From positions 1,198,501 through 1,262,500 of the forward strand of contig NC_022997.1 in assembly GCF_000503895.1 (NCBI RefSeq): DNA of 64,000 nt. Reading direction: 5' to 3'. Both the position numbers and the translations under genes were made by a program. This document shows positions 51,781 through 59,799 of the stretch, piece by piece (position 1 is the stretch's first letter; every line of letters begins with the position of its first letter). This DNA is from Hyphomicrobium nitrativorans NL23. Its GTDB lineage: Bacteria; Pseudomonadota; Alphaproteobacteria; Rhizobiales; Hyphomicrobiaceae. The notes beneath the pieces were generated by a model. The model saw only the letters and a list, made by a program, of their open reading frames with translations. It was not told the origin of the DNA and ran no database searches.

Positions 51781-52461
51781 ATGACTGCGTTGCAAAAAGA
51801 GGTTCCGATCGTTGCTGCGCCGGCTCCTGCCATTGCAGTGCTTGGGACCGAAGTCGGTGTCGTCGATCTTCGTTTTCGCGCGCTTGTGGGCGAGGCGGGC
51901 TGGGCCCGCCTTCCGGAAGCCGTTCAGCGGCGATTTTCGCGACGGCTCGCATCGGGAGATGTCGCGTTCTACGTCGGCGAGGTTCTGGAAACCCGTCTGT
52001 CTCGCGTGGGGCGCGTTCTTTCTTTTCTCGCGCGCGCGATCGGGGCGCCGCTCCCGCTCGACGATGCGACAGGTGGCGGCGCGACCGTTGCCGTGATGGA
52101 GAACGCGGGCTTGGGCGGGCAAAGCTGGACGCGAACCTATGCGCGGGCTGGGCGATTTCCGCAGGTGATTCACTCGGCAAAGTGTTTTTCCGGTCCGACG
52201 GGGCTTGAGGAGCATGTCGGCGGCGGCGTCGGCATGACGCTCTCCGTCGCAGAGGAAGGGGGTGCGCTGGTTTTCCGGTCGGCCGGTTATTTCTTTTCTG
52301 CGGGGCGCATCAGACTTTCGCTTCCGCGGGTGCTGATGCCGGGCGACATGGAGATCGTGCACGAAGATGAAGGAGGTGGCGCTTTTCTTTTCAAGCTCAC
52401 GCTTCGCCATGGGTGGCTCGGTGTGCTCGTGCAGCAGACGGCCAGGTTTCGGGACGCCTGA
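51781..52461 (+). CDS. DUF4166-domain protein
   Basis: 226 residues, soluble. It matches the DUF4166 pattern: FRALVGEAGWARLPEAVQRRFSRRLASGDVAFYVGEV near residue 35 and WTRTYARAGRFPQVIHSAKCFSGPTGLEEHVGGGVGMTL near 115, then RSAGYFFSAGRIRLSLPRVLMPGDMEIVHEDEG. Function unknown; in other genomes the domain is sometimes fused to SDR-type reductases. ATG 51781 is chosen because AGGAG lies 7-11 bases upstream. Likely co-transcribed with the GbsR-like regulator. Confidence 0.8.
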   Translation: MTALQKEVPIVAAPAPAIAVLGTEVGVVDLRFRALVGEAGWARLPEAVQRRFSRRLASGDVAFYVGEVLETRLSRVGRVLSFLARAIGAPLPLDDATGGGATVAVMENAGLGGQSWTRTYARAGRFPQVIHSAKCFSGPTGLEEHVGGGVGMTLSVAEEGGALVFRSAGYFFSAGRIRLSLPRVLMPGDMEIVHEDEGGGAFLFKLTLRHGWLGVLVQQTARFRDA

Positions 52462-52478
52462 GCGGAAGTCATTCGCGG

Positions 52479-52805
52479 TCAGCTTTTGCACTCGCCGTCG
52501 TGATCCTTGCGCGCGGCTGCCGCGATCCGTTCGCAGTCGTTCGCATAGGTTTTGCCGTCGCAGCCGCACACGGGTTGGTAAATCCGGGTGCAGGCTTCTG
52601 TCCTGAGGACGCAGGTGCCCTCGGGGTTCGCTTCGCCGCATTGGGCATGTTCGGTCTCGCAGAAGAAGCCGACGCTACAGGACGGTCCGTCGATGCCGCC
52701 GCACGCTTGCCCTTCGCCCGATTGCGCAGCGGCCGGGCCGGTGGCCAGGAGGAGAAGGGCCACCGCGGGCCATAGGGATTGCTTCGTCCGTGCGATGGCG
52801 CGCAT
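52479..52805 (-). CDS. exported Kazal-type protease inhibitor
   Basis: 108 residues. Signal peptide to about residue 27 (ALLLLATGPAAAQ). A cysteine-rich stretch (ACGGIDGPSCSVGFFCETEHAQCG) is followed by a Kazal domain at about 66-106: CTRIYQPVCGCDGKTYANDCERIAAAARKDHDGEC, with the family VCGCDGKTYxNxC core. Kazal domains block serine proteases in a substrate-like way; the P1 position cannot be assigned with confidence. Start ATG with GAGG about 8 bases upstream. It is convergent with the DUF4166 gene. Confidence 0.85.
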   Translation of the reverse strand: MRAIARTKQSLWPAVALLLLATGPAAAQSGEGQACGGIDGPSCSVGFFCETEHAQCGEANPEGTCVLRTEACTRIYQPVCGCDGKTYANDCERIAAAARKDHDGECKS

Positions 52806-53161
52806 GGCTCAAACCTCGTTGGGCGTTTGAAGGTCCAGTGTCCGGATCGAACGCTCGGAGGGCTTTATTGGTTCAGGTCAAGAGAGCGGGGCTTGTGCCG
52901 GCCGGTGTGCCGTCCGCGCGGCCTCCCAGGGGGCCTGGGGGGCAAGCCTGGCCCGTACATCTTTTTTTGGGCCCCCGAGCCGCGGGCCGGCATTCAGATT
53001 TCCGATGACGCTTTGGTAAGGGACGGGTTGGCATGGGATAGGCGGTTTGCCGCGGCGCTGCTCGTGTGCTCTTGCGCGGCGAGCAATCAACAGCTATTCA
53101 GCAGCCCCGGCATCAAGATGCGCGGCGAGGTGACCACTCTCACCGCGCATGCCGGGCGGCC
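52806..53161. other. intergenic region before tRNA-Ser
   Basis: About 355 bases with no gene that I can support. It contains a G/C-homopolymer tract (52915-52985) ending in a T7 run and an imperfect inverted repeat around 53105-53157 (CCCGGCAT / ATGCCGGG with inner GCGCGG / CCGCGC arms), which lies just 5' of the tRNA. The last part of the recombinase open frame (53094-53161, minus) also falls here. Confidence 0.4.
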
Positions 53162-54794
53162 GGAGAGGTGGCAGAGTGGTCGATCGCGCCGCACTCGAAA
53201 TGCGGAGTACGGGCAACCGTACCGGGGGTTCGAATCCCTCCCTCTCCGCCATTTTACATTTCCCGCCATGAACCGCCTCTAAAGCCTTGAAAGGTAAGGT
53301 TGTTTTTGGGGTTCTAAATCCGGAAATTCGGCAGTAGGCCAGTCGGTCTGCGAAGGTCAGTTTTAGCACCAGTCTTTTGTCCGCCAGACGCTCGGAAACC
53401 CATAGTTCATGCGGGTTTTCGAGGAAGCGGAAGGCGGGTTCAAACTGTTCGGCGGCGCTGCGCTTGGGAGCGGCGTTCCCTTGCAGCTTTTCGATGATAA
53501 TGAGCTTGTCCTTCTCCAGCCCGGCGATGCGCCGTTCATAGGCCGCGATGACGGACGCTGTGGAGGCTTCCACGATCCGGTCTAGCAACTGCTCGATCTG
53601 CTGTTCGGTCTTGCGAAGATCGTTGCGCAGGGCCTTGGCGATCTCTTCGGTACGGCTTGCGTCCTGCCGCCACGCCTCGAAGAACAGCTCTCTGAACAGC
53701 GCGGCGGTCTGCGAAGAGGGGCAAAGCCCTTGCAGCAGAGTGCCGAACTGCTCCTCGATCATATCGCGCTTGATGGATTTGCCCCGGCACGCGCAGCCTT
53801 TGGTGAAGCAGAGATAATAGGGATGCCGCTTCCCGGTCTTGCTCGTTGACCAGCCTGCTGTGAGCGGGCCGCCGCATTCAGCGCACACGGCATAGCCGCG
53901 CAGCGGGAAGTCCTCGCCGATATCCGTGCTGGAGAATACGCGCGCGCCGCCCTTGATGCGCTGCTGGATTTTCTCGAAGGTAGATAAGTCGATCAGTCCC
54001 TCGTGATGGCCTTTGCGCAAGGAAACGCCCCAATGGGGCACTTCGATATATCCGGCATAATGCGGGCGGGTGAGAAGGCGCAGCACCTCCTCGTAGCGGA
54101 CGGTGCCCTGCTTCGTCTTGCAGGGATATTCCGGCTGGGATTCGAGGAAGCGCTTCACATCGGCTTGCGTTTGGAAGCGGCCCGATGCGAAGCCCTCAAG
54201 GGCTTCCTGCACGATGGAAGCCAGCGGTTCGTTGCGCACCAGCAAGAGCCCGTGTCCGGCAACCTTCTTGTAGGCGTAGCCCGTGGGGGCGTGGAACACC
54301 CAATAGCCGTTCATGACGCGGGCGCGCATCCGGTTCTTGGTCTGCTCGCCGTTTTTCTGGCGCTGATGCTGGCTGGCGCTGGCCAGCACGTTCTCGACAA
54401 AGATGGAATCGGAGTCCTCCCCGAAGGTGATCGAGGGGCTTTCCAGCCTTCCGCCTGCAAGATTGATGGCAAGGCGCAGATCGGTATGAACGCGCGTATC
54501 GCGCGCAAGGCGGCTGATATCATCTATTATGACGACAATCTCGCCGCTGCGGCTGTGGTGCTTGAGATATGACAGCATGGCCATCACGCCAGGCCGGTCA
54601 GAGAGCGAGCCGGAGATGGCCTTATCGAAGAACGTTTCCACGATCTCATAGCCCTTGCGCTCGGCATATTCCCGGCAGCGCATGGCTTGGGATTCGAGGC
54701 CGTGGCCCTCGGCCACCTGTCGGGGGCTGGAAACGCGCGCATAAATGACGGCGCGCGTGCCGCTCTGTGTCTTTGTGTTGTCGTTGGCGCTCAT
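53094..54794 (-). CDS. large serine recombinase (integrase) reading through tRNA-Ser
   Basis: 566-residue open frame. Resolvase domain with the nucleophile serine in VIYARVSSPRQ near residue 22 and VVIIDDISRLARDTR near 85; Recombinase domain (FHAPTGYAYKKV, LTRPHYAGYIEVPHWG); zinc ribbon (YAVCAECGGPLTAGWS, CFTKGCACRGK); then a coiled coil (LRKTEQQIEQLLDRIVEAS). Strong AAGGAGAG before ATG 54794. Residues from about 515 to 545 are the antisense of tRNA-Ser and the last 20 are host flank, so the native C-terminus was probably replaced on integration. It would excise and integrate the element. Confidence 0.88.
   Translation of the reverse strand: MSANDNTKTQSGTRAVIYARVSSPRQVAEGHGLESQAMRCREYAERKGYEIVETFFDKAISGSLSDRPGVMAMLSYLKHHSRSGEIVVIIDDISRLARDTRVHTDLRLAINLAGGRLESPSITFGEDSDSIFVENVLASASQHQRQKNGEQTKNRMRARVMNGYWVFHAPTGYAYKKVAGHGLLLVRNEPLASIVQEALEGFASGRFQTQADVKRFLESQPEYPCKTKQGTVRYEEVLRLLTRPHYAGYIEVPHWGVSLRKGHHEGLIDLSTFEKIQQRIKGGARVFSSTDIGEDFPLRGYAVCAECGGPLTAGWSTSKTGKRHPYYLCFTKGCACRGKSIKRDMIEEQFGTLLQGLCPSSQTAALFRELFFEAWRQDASRTEEIAKALRNDLRKTEQQIEQLLDRIVEASTASVIAAYERRIAGLEKDKLIIIEKLQGNAAPKRSAAEQFEPAFRFLENPHELWVSERLADKRLVLKLTFADRLAYCRISGFRTPKTTLPFKALEAVHGGKCKMAEREGFEPPVRLPVLRISSAARSTTLPPLRPPGMRGESGHLAAHLDAGAAE
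53162..53251 (+). tRNA. tRNA-Ser (CGA)
   Basis: 90 nucleotides with encoded CCA. The acceptor GGAGAGG pairs with CCTCTCC; anticodon loop CTCGAAA gives CGA; the long variable arm AGTACGGGCAACCGTACC marks a class II tRNA; the T loop is GTTCGAATC. It is intact on the host side. It marks the left boundary of an integrated element whose recombinase points into it. Confidence 0.93.
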
Positions 54795-54845
54795 GCTCTC
54801 CTTCCTTTTTGTGTCTGCACTCTTTCTTGGATGCGGTTTAGCAGC

Positions 54846-55118
54846 CTACGCTGCGCCCTTCTTGGCGCGCGAGGCAGTGTTGTCGTTCGCAGCCAAAGCG
54901 CACGAACGGCCACTTTGAAAGTTTATCACATTGGCTGATGCAAAGCCCGCTTTGAGTTGAGAAATATCGGGCTTCGCTATCTCCGCCTTTCCGCTGCTGG
55001 CATCGTCGAGGAAGCACTGCGCGATGAGCCACAGCGTGCGGATAAATTCGATTTTTTCGGCTTCGCTTAGATCCATGCCTTCGAGATGATGGAGGTATTT
55101 TTCAACGTCGAGTTTCAT
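54846..55118 (-). CDS. hypothetical island protein (90 aa)
   Basis: Starts MKLDVEKYLHHLEGMDLSEAEKIEFIRTLW, with two amphipathic helices and a conserved-looking FIRTLWLIAQCFLDD, then an Asn/Ala-rich tail. Small proteins of this form precede recombinases in alphaproteobacterial islands; function unknown. ATG 55118 is preferred; its Shine-Dalgarno (GGGAAGG) is rather far at 12 bases. It ends 52 bases before the recombinase start on the same strand, so the two may be one operon. Confidence 0.6.
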   Translation of the reverse strand: MKLDVEKYLHHLEGMDLSEAEKIEFIRTLWLIAQCFLDDASSGKAEIAKPDISQLKAGFASANVINFQSGRSCALAANDNTASRAKKGAA

Positions 55119-55241
55119 GACCGTGCGCATCCTTCCCTGCGAAGGCCGCGCACGCATGAGAGCACGCGCAGGCATCCGCGATTATAGAAACACTATGCGC
55201 GCTGTGCTGCCCGCGTTCGGGTGAAACCCGGGTGGGCGAAA

Positions 55242-55266
55242 GCGCCCGGCCCAAAAGGCCGGGCGC
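55242..55266 (-). terminator. terminator of the methylase operon
   Basis: GCGCCCGGCC (55242-55251) and GGCCGGGCGC (55257-55266) form a 10-bp stem; on the minus strand it is followed by TTTCG. It lies 18 bases past the stop of the gene at 55284-55493 and probably ends the transcript coming from the methylase gene. Confidence 0.65.
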
Positions 55267-55283
55267 GAAATTTCTGGCGCGGC

Positions 55284-55493
55284 TCATGCGGGATCAGCGG
55301 GAATGTCTTCCTCTTCCCACACCTCGCACTCGATGCTGCCATCCTTGCGGGTGAAGCCTTCATCGCCGTATTCGCAGAAATCATTCTCGGCGCGTTCGAT
55401 GGCTGCTTCCGCGCTCTCGGCCTCGATCCATCGGACATAGCTGCTCCACTCGACCAGATTGATGCGGTAGCGTTTGCGGGTGCTGGCGGTCAT
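55284..55493 (-). CDS. small acidic island protein (69 aa)
   Basis: 69 residues: KRYRINLVEWSSYVRWIEAESAEAAIERAENDFCEYG resembles the short beta-strand/helix unit (a DpnD/PcfM-like pattern) found in plasmid and phage small proteins, followed by an acidic tail (WEEEDIPAD). No proven function. Its start ATG overlaps the stop of the upstream gene (four-base overlap at 55490-55493), so translation is coupled. Confidence 0.65.
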   Translation of the reverse strand: MTASTRKRYRINLVEWSSYVRWIEAESAEAAIERAENDFCEYGDEGFTRKDGSIECEVWEEEDIPADPA

Positions 55494-55717
55494 ACGGCAC
55501 CGCCTTTCATCGTCCGGTGCAGGGCAATGGTGGCGCGGTGCAATTGCAGGGCGGTTTCCAAGTCTTGCTCGATGAGCAGCAGCGCGCCGATAGCTTCATT
55601 GCGGCGCTCGTGCTTGATGGCCTCATGCGCTTCGGCGCTGTAGTGCGATGCTGAGAGCAAGCGCTGGTCGATGGCATTGATCAGCACGGCAAGGGTGCGG
55701 TTTTCGTATGTGCTCAT
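55490..55717 (-). CDS. small helical island protein (75 aa)
   Basis: 75 residues, predicted almost all helix: TYENRTLAVLINAIDQRLLSASHYSAEAHEAIKHERRNEAIGALLLIEQDLETALQLHRA. No family recognised. ATG 55717 has AAGGAG 9-14 bases upstream. Second gene of the methylase unit, 44 bases after the methylase stop, overlapping the start of the 69-aa gene by four bases. Confidence 0.65.
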   Translation of the reverse strand: MSTYENRTLAVLINAIDQRLLSASHYSAEAHEAIKHERRNEAIGALLLIEQDLETALQLHRATIALHRTMKGGAV

Positions 55718-55761
55718 GGTTTTTTCTCCTTCTTGTTTGAGCGTTGGGTAGTGGCCACGCC

Positions 55762-56367
55762 CTATTGAAAGGGCGCGGTTGAAAGCCAGCGGATGACGGA
55801 ATCGCCCTTGTGCGCGTGATCCCAGATCAGCCACGCATAGCGGTGCTTGTTCGTGTGCGCGGTGGCGCGGGCCGGATCGCCCAGCGGGAAGCACACGCAT
55901 TCATCGAGGGCGTAAATCACGCTTGGCGGCTGGCGCACAAAATCATCATGCCGCTTGGGGTGGCAGAGCGAGGCAATGTTCAAAAGCATGGCCACGCGCC
56001 CGCCTGTTTCGGCGGTGAAGGCCAAAGCCTTCTCAACAAAGCGGTCGGCAAGGCCCCAGCCATAGGGCGGGTTCGTCACGATGTTGCGGGCGAAGGGCTT
56101 CTCTAAGGTGAGGAAATCATAGCCGGGATAGCCGTAGCCCCAATCGGTAATGTCGGTGGCGATAACATCATAGCCTGCGCTCACAAGCTCGCGGCTGATA
56201 GCGCCATTGCCGCAAGCTGGCTCCCACACATCACCCTCAAAGCGCTCCACCGAAAGCAGCGCCCGGATGGCCGAAGGCGGCGTCGGGTAAAACTCGAACG
56301 GCGCGCGGCGCTCCGGCACGCGGGGTTTGAAATAGGATGAGTAATCAAAATCAGTCGCAATACGCAT
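55762..56367 (-). CDS. DNA adenine methyltransferase (phage/island type)
   Basis: 201-residue class I SAM methyltransferase: FYPTPPSAIRALLSVERFEGDVWEPACGNGAISREL near residue 27 (motif I with Ala-Cys-Gly-Asn-Gly), VIATDITDWG, and the catalytic NPPYGWGLADRF near 98 (N6-adenine/N4-cytosine motif Asn-Pro-Pro-Tyr). The EFYPTP start is typical of orphan phage methylases without a separate recognition domain. Strong AAGGAAAG before the ATG. Its mRNA leader contains a terminator hairpin 34 bases upstream of the start codon. Target sequence unknown. Confidence 0.82.
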   Translation of the reverse strand: MRIATDFDYSSYFKPRVPERRAPFEFYPTPPSAIRALLSVERFEGDVWEPACGNGAISRELVSAGYDVIATDITDWGYGYPGYDFLTLEKPFARNIVTNPPYGWGLADRFVEKALAFTAETGGRVAMLLNIASLCHPKRHDDFVRQPPSVIYALDECVCFPLGDPARATAHTNKHRYAWLIWDHAHKGDSVIRWLSTAPFQ

Positions 56368-56400
56368 GGGTCTTTCCTTTCGCTTGTCTTCCCACCCCGT

Positions 56401-56425
56401 AAAAAAGGGGGTGCTGCTGCACCCC
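56401..56425 (-). terminator. Rho-independent terminator in the leader of the methylase gene
   Basis: On the minus strand GGGGTGC-AGCA-GCACCCC is followed by C and T6. The stem lies at 56408-56425. It sits only 34 bases before the methylase ATG, too close for a full promoter between them, so it either ends the upstream HTH transcript or acts as an attenuator for the methylase. Confidence 0.75.
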
Positions 56426-56718
56426 TGCCCCTTGGCGAAAGCGAGTGGGTGTGGGTGGGTGCGGCTTCGGGCATGACCGGGGTGCAGACGACGCGGGGCA
56501 CACCTGCCCTGCGGCGGGATGCGGCCCTGTCATCGCGTTTAGAAGACGTGCCAAGGGAGGGAGGCAGGCTGCCTCCCTGACCCCTTCAAGGAAAGAAGCG
56601 CGAAGCTCAAATTATCCGCGTCATGGGATGGAAGCCCGAAGGGCCGAGACCGCTTGCGGGCTCGGTTCACGACAGCCCGGCCCCGGCCATCGAGCCGGGG
56701 AGACGCCACAGCAGGCTT
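56426..56718 (-). promoter_or_regulatory. structured leader/intergenic region between HTH and methylase genes
   Basis: About 290 bases without a supported gene. Two strong inverted repeats: AGGGAGGCAG / CTGCCTCCCT at 56558-56567 and 56569-56578 and CCCCGGC / GCCGGGG at 56681-56687 and 56694-56700. With the terminator at 56401-56425 these form a chain of hairpins on one RNA. It could be a leader with antitermination, or an origin-like region beside the replication-type HTH gene. I cannot tell which. Confidence 0.4.
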
Positions 56719-57456
56719 TCAGTCGTTGCGGACGTATGCGGGCCCGTATCCATCAAAGTCATAGGCATCCATTCCGCGCCGGATGGTGCCCATGTGAAGC
56801 CGGGAGTAAAGATGGACAAGCCGATAGGCATTCGCCACGCCTTCGGCGCTGATGGCGCTAGGAACGTGCTCGATGTGAACCAGACTGTTGGCACCCAAAA
56901 TCGTTAGCGCGCGTTTGATGTGCTCGCGCGTGACGCCGGAATACTCTTCGATCTTCTCATAGCTGATCTTGGCCATGTTGGACTTGCGGTCTCTGCGGGA
57001 AGCAAAGAGGAAGAAGAGCTTCATGGCGTCGAGTTCCGCCCGCTGCCGGAGCCGGAAGCTGGTGAAGGCCGTGACCACACCGTTGCTGTAAAGGCCTTTG
57101 GCGGGGAACTTCGCCCATCCGGTTTTCGTATCATAGTTGCGGATCAGATAGGTGCTCCGCCCATTCGGCTCACGCTCGATGAGCGCATAATCCTTCAGCA
57201 CGTCCAGCCCCCGTGAAAGCTTGGCGCGCGAGAGAGACGTCATTTCGCAAAGGGCATCGTAGGTCAGACGGGCGAGCCCGGTCTCCAAATCTGAATGGTT
57301 GGCGATCACGGTCAGTGCCATCAGCGCGGCCTGAAAGTCAGAACCTCTACCGCCAGCCCAGCGAAATTCACAAAGCCCGCGCCCCTCAATCCACTCGGTA
57401 GGAAGCTTCGTCCATGGGGGCAGCTTCTTTGCGCCCGGAGCGATAGAGGCGCTCAT
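56719..57456 (-). CDS. replication-initiator-like winged-helix protein
   Basis: 245 residues. LTYDALCEMTSLSRAKLSRGLDVLKDYALIEREPNGRSTYLI at about 65-105 is a winged helix; a second one follows near 165-200 (KISYEKIEEYSGVTREHIKRALTILGANSLVHIE). Two tandem winged helices are seen in plasmid and phage replication proteins, but DNA-binding regulators share the fold. Start ATG 57456 overlaps the stop of the 47-aa membrane gene by four bases. No origin repeats (iterons) seen by eye. Confidence 0.6.
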   Translation of the reverse strand: MSASIAPGAKKLPPWTKLPTEWIEGRGLCEFRWAGGRGSDFQAALMALTVIANHSDLETGLARLTYDALCEMTSLSRAKLSRGLDVLKDYALIEREPNGRSTYLIRNYDTKTGWAKFPAKGLYSNGVVTAFTSFRLRQRAELDAMKLFFLFASRRDRKSNMAKISYEKIEEYSGVTREHIKRALTILGANSLVHIEHVPSAISAEGVANAYRLVHLYSRLHMGTIRRGMDAYDFDGYGPAYVRND

Positions 57457-57596
57457 TTTTTCACAGCCTTGATCGCGACCGTGGCGAGGTAGACGGCCAG
57501 AGCGGCGACTGTCAGCCCCAGCAGGGCGATTAGCGCGTTGATCTGATCCATTGAGAGGTTCGAGAAGTGGGAGATCGTGTCGTTCAAAATTTCCAT
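57453..57596 (-). CDS. small membrane protein (47 aa)
   Basis: Short amphipathic N-terminus (MEILNDTISHFSNLSMDQIN), then one hydrophobic helix (ALIALLGLTVAALAVYLATVAI) and a basic end KAVKK. Orientation would leave the lysines inside. GGAG lies 5-8 bases before ATG 57596, and its stop overlaps the next start (four-base overlap), so it is a coupled gene of the HTH operon. No function known; could be a holin- or toxin-like small protein, but no evidence. Confidence 0.6.
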   Translation of the reverse strand: MEILNDTISHFSNLSMDQINALIALLGLTVAALAVYLATVAIKAVKK

Positions 57597-57694
57597 GTTC
57601 TGCTCCGCGGAAAAGTGGTTCGGAGCTTTTTTTACGAAGACCGCCGATCTATATCTAGAAACAATAGGCGACATTAGTAGCAAAGATATCACAA

Positions 57695-57724
57695 ATTATA
57701 GTGCAAAGACAAGCGGTTAGACAA
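57695..57724 (-). promoter_or_regulatory. sigma-70-type promoter for the small membrane/HTH operon
   Basis: On the minus strand TTGTCT (57719-57724) and a perfect TATAAT (57695-57700) are separated by 18 bases in an AT-rich stretch. Transcription would start near 57688, about 90 bases before the 57596 gene. Confidence 0.6.
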
Positions 57725-57822
57725 TCTGCTGGCGGTCTGTATAACATACCGGTTTAGTTCACGGGGGCTCGCTCATGAACTGAGCTGACGTGCACATGCA
57801 GGAATGTGGCAAGCCGCTTCGG

Positions 57823-59799
57823 CTAAAGCAGCGTCAGATCGATGATATTCCACCCTTGTGCGCGAGCAGCGGCAACCAACTCATCCGATGCTGCTATCTT
57901 CCGCATGGCGCAGCAAAGCACTTTTCGGGGCCGCGTTACGGCCACGAAGACATTGGTGGCGGCAGCAAGTTGGGCCGCGTTGGCGCTAAAATCCTTGTTC
58001 TCGAGGCCGAAGGCGTGAGGCAGCACCGTAGCCAGATCCATTGCCTGTTGGTCACGAGATGTTCCGCGCCAAACTTCGGTCTCGACGACAAGGATCGAGT
58101 CGACTGTCCTGCCCTTCACAGAATGAATGGAGCCCAGTTTGATCTCCATGCCCTCATGGATGAATACCGTTGACGCCCGCTCGCCTTGCGCGGCGGTTGC
58201 CCCGTGGCCTACGAACTCCAGATATTGCCTCGCTGCATCTGAGAGAGCGTCCATGCCCAGCAACGATTTGAGCTCATCGCGCAATTGACTCCAGTCATCC
58301 TCGTTCCAAGCCGAAGCTCCCAACACAACCCGATCTCGCATCAGCCTCCTGATTTTCAGTTGTAGCTTCGGGTCACGCCTTTGCAGGATGCTCGAAATGG
58401 ATCGCTTGGTGGCGAGTTCTCCCCGTTCGTCTTTTACGCCGTGATGGCGCAAGAGGATGACCAGACCGGACATCATGAGATCTGCTATCTCCGCTGGCGA
58501 TCCGTGCGACGCATGAAGGATGGCTGCCTGTCGCAAGACGCTGCAAAGTGTGTCGGGGCGGCTCTGTCGCCCGCGTCCGCTTCTGTATTGCGGACAATAA
58601 TCGATCAACGTCTTGGGCCAGTCACCTCTTCCCGCCGCTGCCGGATTGTGACGGGAAGCGACCGCACGGATATCCAGATGAGCCCCGGGATCTTGCCCCC
58701 AATACGCCCGCACCTCGCCCGCATATGCCGGGAGCACGCCAGCGATTGAATTGCGATCAAAGAGAATAAGACTCCGCCTGCTGGGAGCATCTTCAACCCC
58801 CTCGATTATTTGCGGAGCCCTGACCGTGAGGCGACTGGCAAATGAAGCGATGTCAGTACCGAACCGGCGCGTCTTGTTAAGTGGGATGGCATCCTCGGCT
58901 GCGCGCCAGTAATCATCGGGCGTAAGATCATCGTCCTCGTAGAGGGTCTGGTTTTGATCTCCTAAGCGCTGGTAAGCCACGCCCTCTGCGAATAGCTGAT
59001 TGACGAGGGCAAGCTGCGCTCCGTTAGTGTCTTGCGCTTCGTCCAGCAGAACCAGCGGAAACCGAGCGCGCACGCGCTGAATGATTTCGGGGAATCTTGT
59101 GATGGCCTGCTGGGCAAGCGCTGTCATGTCGCCGAACCGATAAAACCCGTCATTGGTGATTTCGGCTTTTAGCTCTTCGAGCGCCTGTCCCGTAGGGCGC
59201 TGCGGGCTTGGCTGCCCGGCTCGTGCAGATACCTTCAATCGCTGAGGCGGAATCTCAGCCTCACATACAAACTCTTCAGATAGCTCCAGCTTCCTAACGA
59301 ACTCTTCGAGGCGGCGTTTATTGATACCTTTGTTGATCTCGGAGTAAGTAACCAACGCGGGCTTCGACCGCCACCGCGAACCGCCGATGGCTCCGAACAC
59401 GTCATCATCAATTCGCTGCACTCCCCAGCCGAGACCACGAAGGTAAGGCAGTGCCACGAAGCGGTCGATGAAGCCCGTCACCGTTCCAATGAAGTGCGGA
59501 TAAGCCAGAAAGGCCGAAGCCAAAGAGTGAGTTGCCAGCTTTTTCTCGATCTCCTCGCGGGCGGCATTGGTATGCGATATCACGCATACGCCGCGCTTGC
59601 GGGATGTCCAGCTTCGAGAGAGCAAGGCGAGCTTGGCAACGAGCAGCGTTGTCTTCCCGTTTCCGGGCGCCGCCTGCACATCGCAGGATTCGGTTGCCGA
59701 CAGGAAACGCTGCTGATCTTCGCTGGTAAAATCGCAGCCGCCAAGTTCTTCTCCCAGTTCCGCCAGCAGTTGTTCGGTGAGCGGCGGAATCTGAATCAT
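57823..59799 (-). CDS. gajB: UvrD/Rep-like helicase, GajB-type partner
   Basis: 658-residue superfamily 1 helicase. Walker A is AAPGNGKTT at 43-51; VISHTNAAREEIEKKL follows (motif Ia); the Walker B/motif II is VLLDEAQDTNGAQ; motif III GDQNQTLYED; and the C-terminal motif VI-like VAVTRPRKVL. It overlaps the stop of the OLD nuclease gene by four bases (59796-59799), and this order and coupling are typical of Gabija defence (GajA then GajB). Gabija GajB is usually about 500 residues; this one is longer in the middle (about residues 330-560). Acts on DNA to activate GajA. Confidence 0.85.
   Translation of the reverse strand: MIQIPPLTEQLLAELGEELGGCDFTSEDQQRFLSATESCDVQAAPGNGKTTLLVAKLALLSRSWTSRKRGVCVISHTNAAREEIEKKLATHSLASAFLAYPHFIGTVTGFIDRFVALPYLRGLGWGVQRIDDDVFGAIGGSRWRSKPALVTYSEINKGINKRRLEEFVRKLELSEEFVCEAEIPPQRLKVSARAGQPSPQRPTGQALEELKAEITNDGFYRFGDMTALAQQAITRFPEIIQRVRARFPLVLLDEAQDTNGAQLALVNQLFAEGVAYQRLGDQNQTLYEDDDLTPDDYWRAAEDAIPLNKTRRFGTDIASFASRLTVRAPQIIEGVEDAPSRRSLILFDRNSIAGVLPAYAGEVRAYWGQDPGAHLDIRAVASRHNPAAAGRGDWPKTLIDYCPQYRSGRGRQSRPDTLCSVLRQAAILHASHGSPAEIADLMMSGLVILLRHHGVKDERGELATKRSISSILQRRDPKLQLKIRRLMRDRVVLGASAWNEDDWSQLRDELKSLLGMDALSDAARQYLEFVGHGATAAQGERASTVFIHEGMEIKLGSIHSVKGRTVDSILVVETEVWRGTSRDQQAMDLATVLPHAFGLENKDFSANAAQLAAATNVFVAVTRPRKVLCCAMRKIAASDELVAAARAQGWNIIDLTLL

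Noticed and set aside
50812-52641. 609-residue minus-strand frame over GbsR-like and DUF4166 genes
   Set aside because: Both plus-strand genes have good starts and recognisable domains; this frame is antisense shadow.
53162-53251. The peptide AEREGFEPPVRLP in the recombinase tail as a protein domain
   Set aside because: It is the translated antisense of a tRNA T-arm and acceptor, a well-known artefact, not a conserved protein segment.
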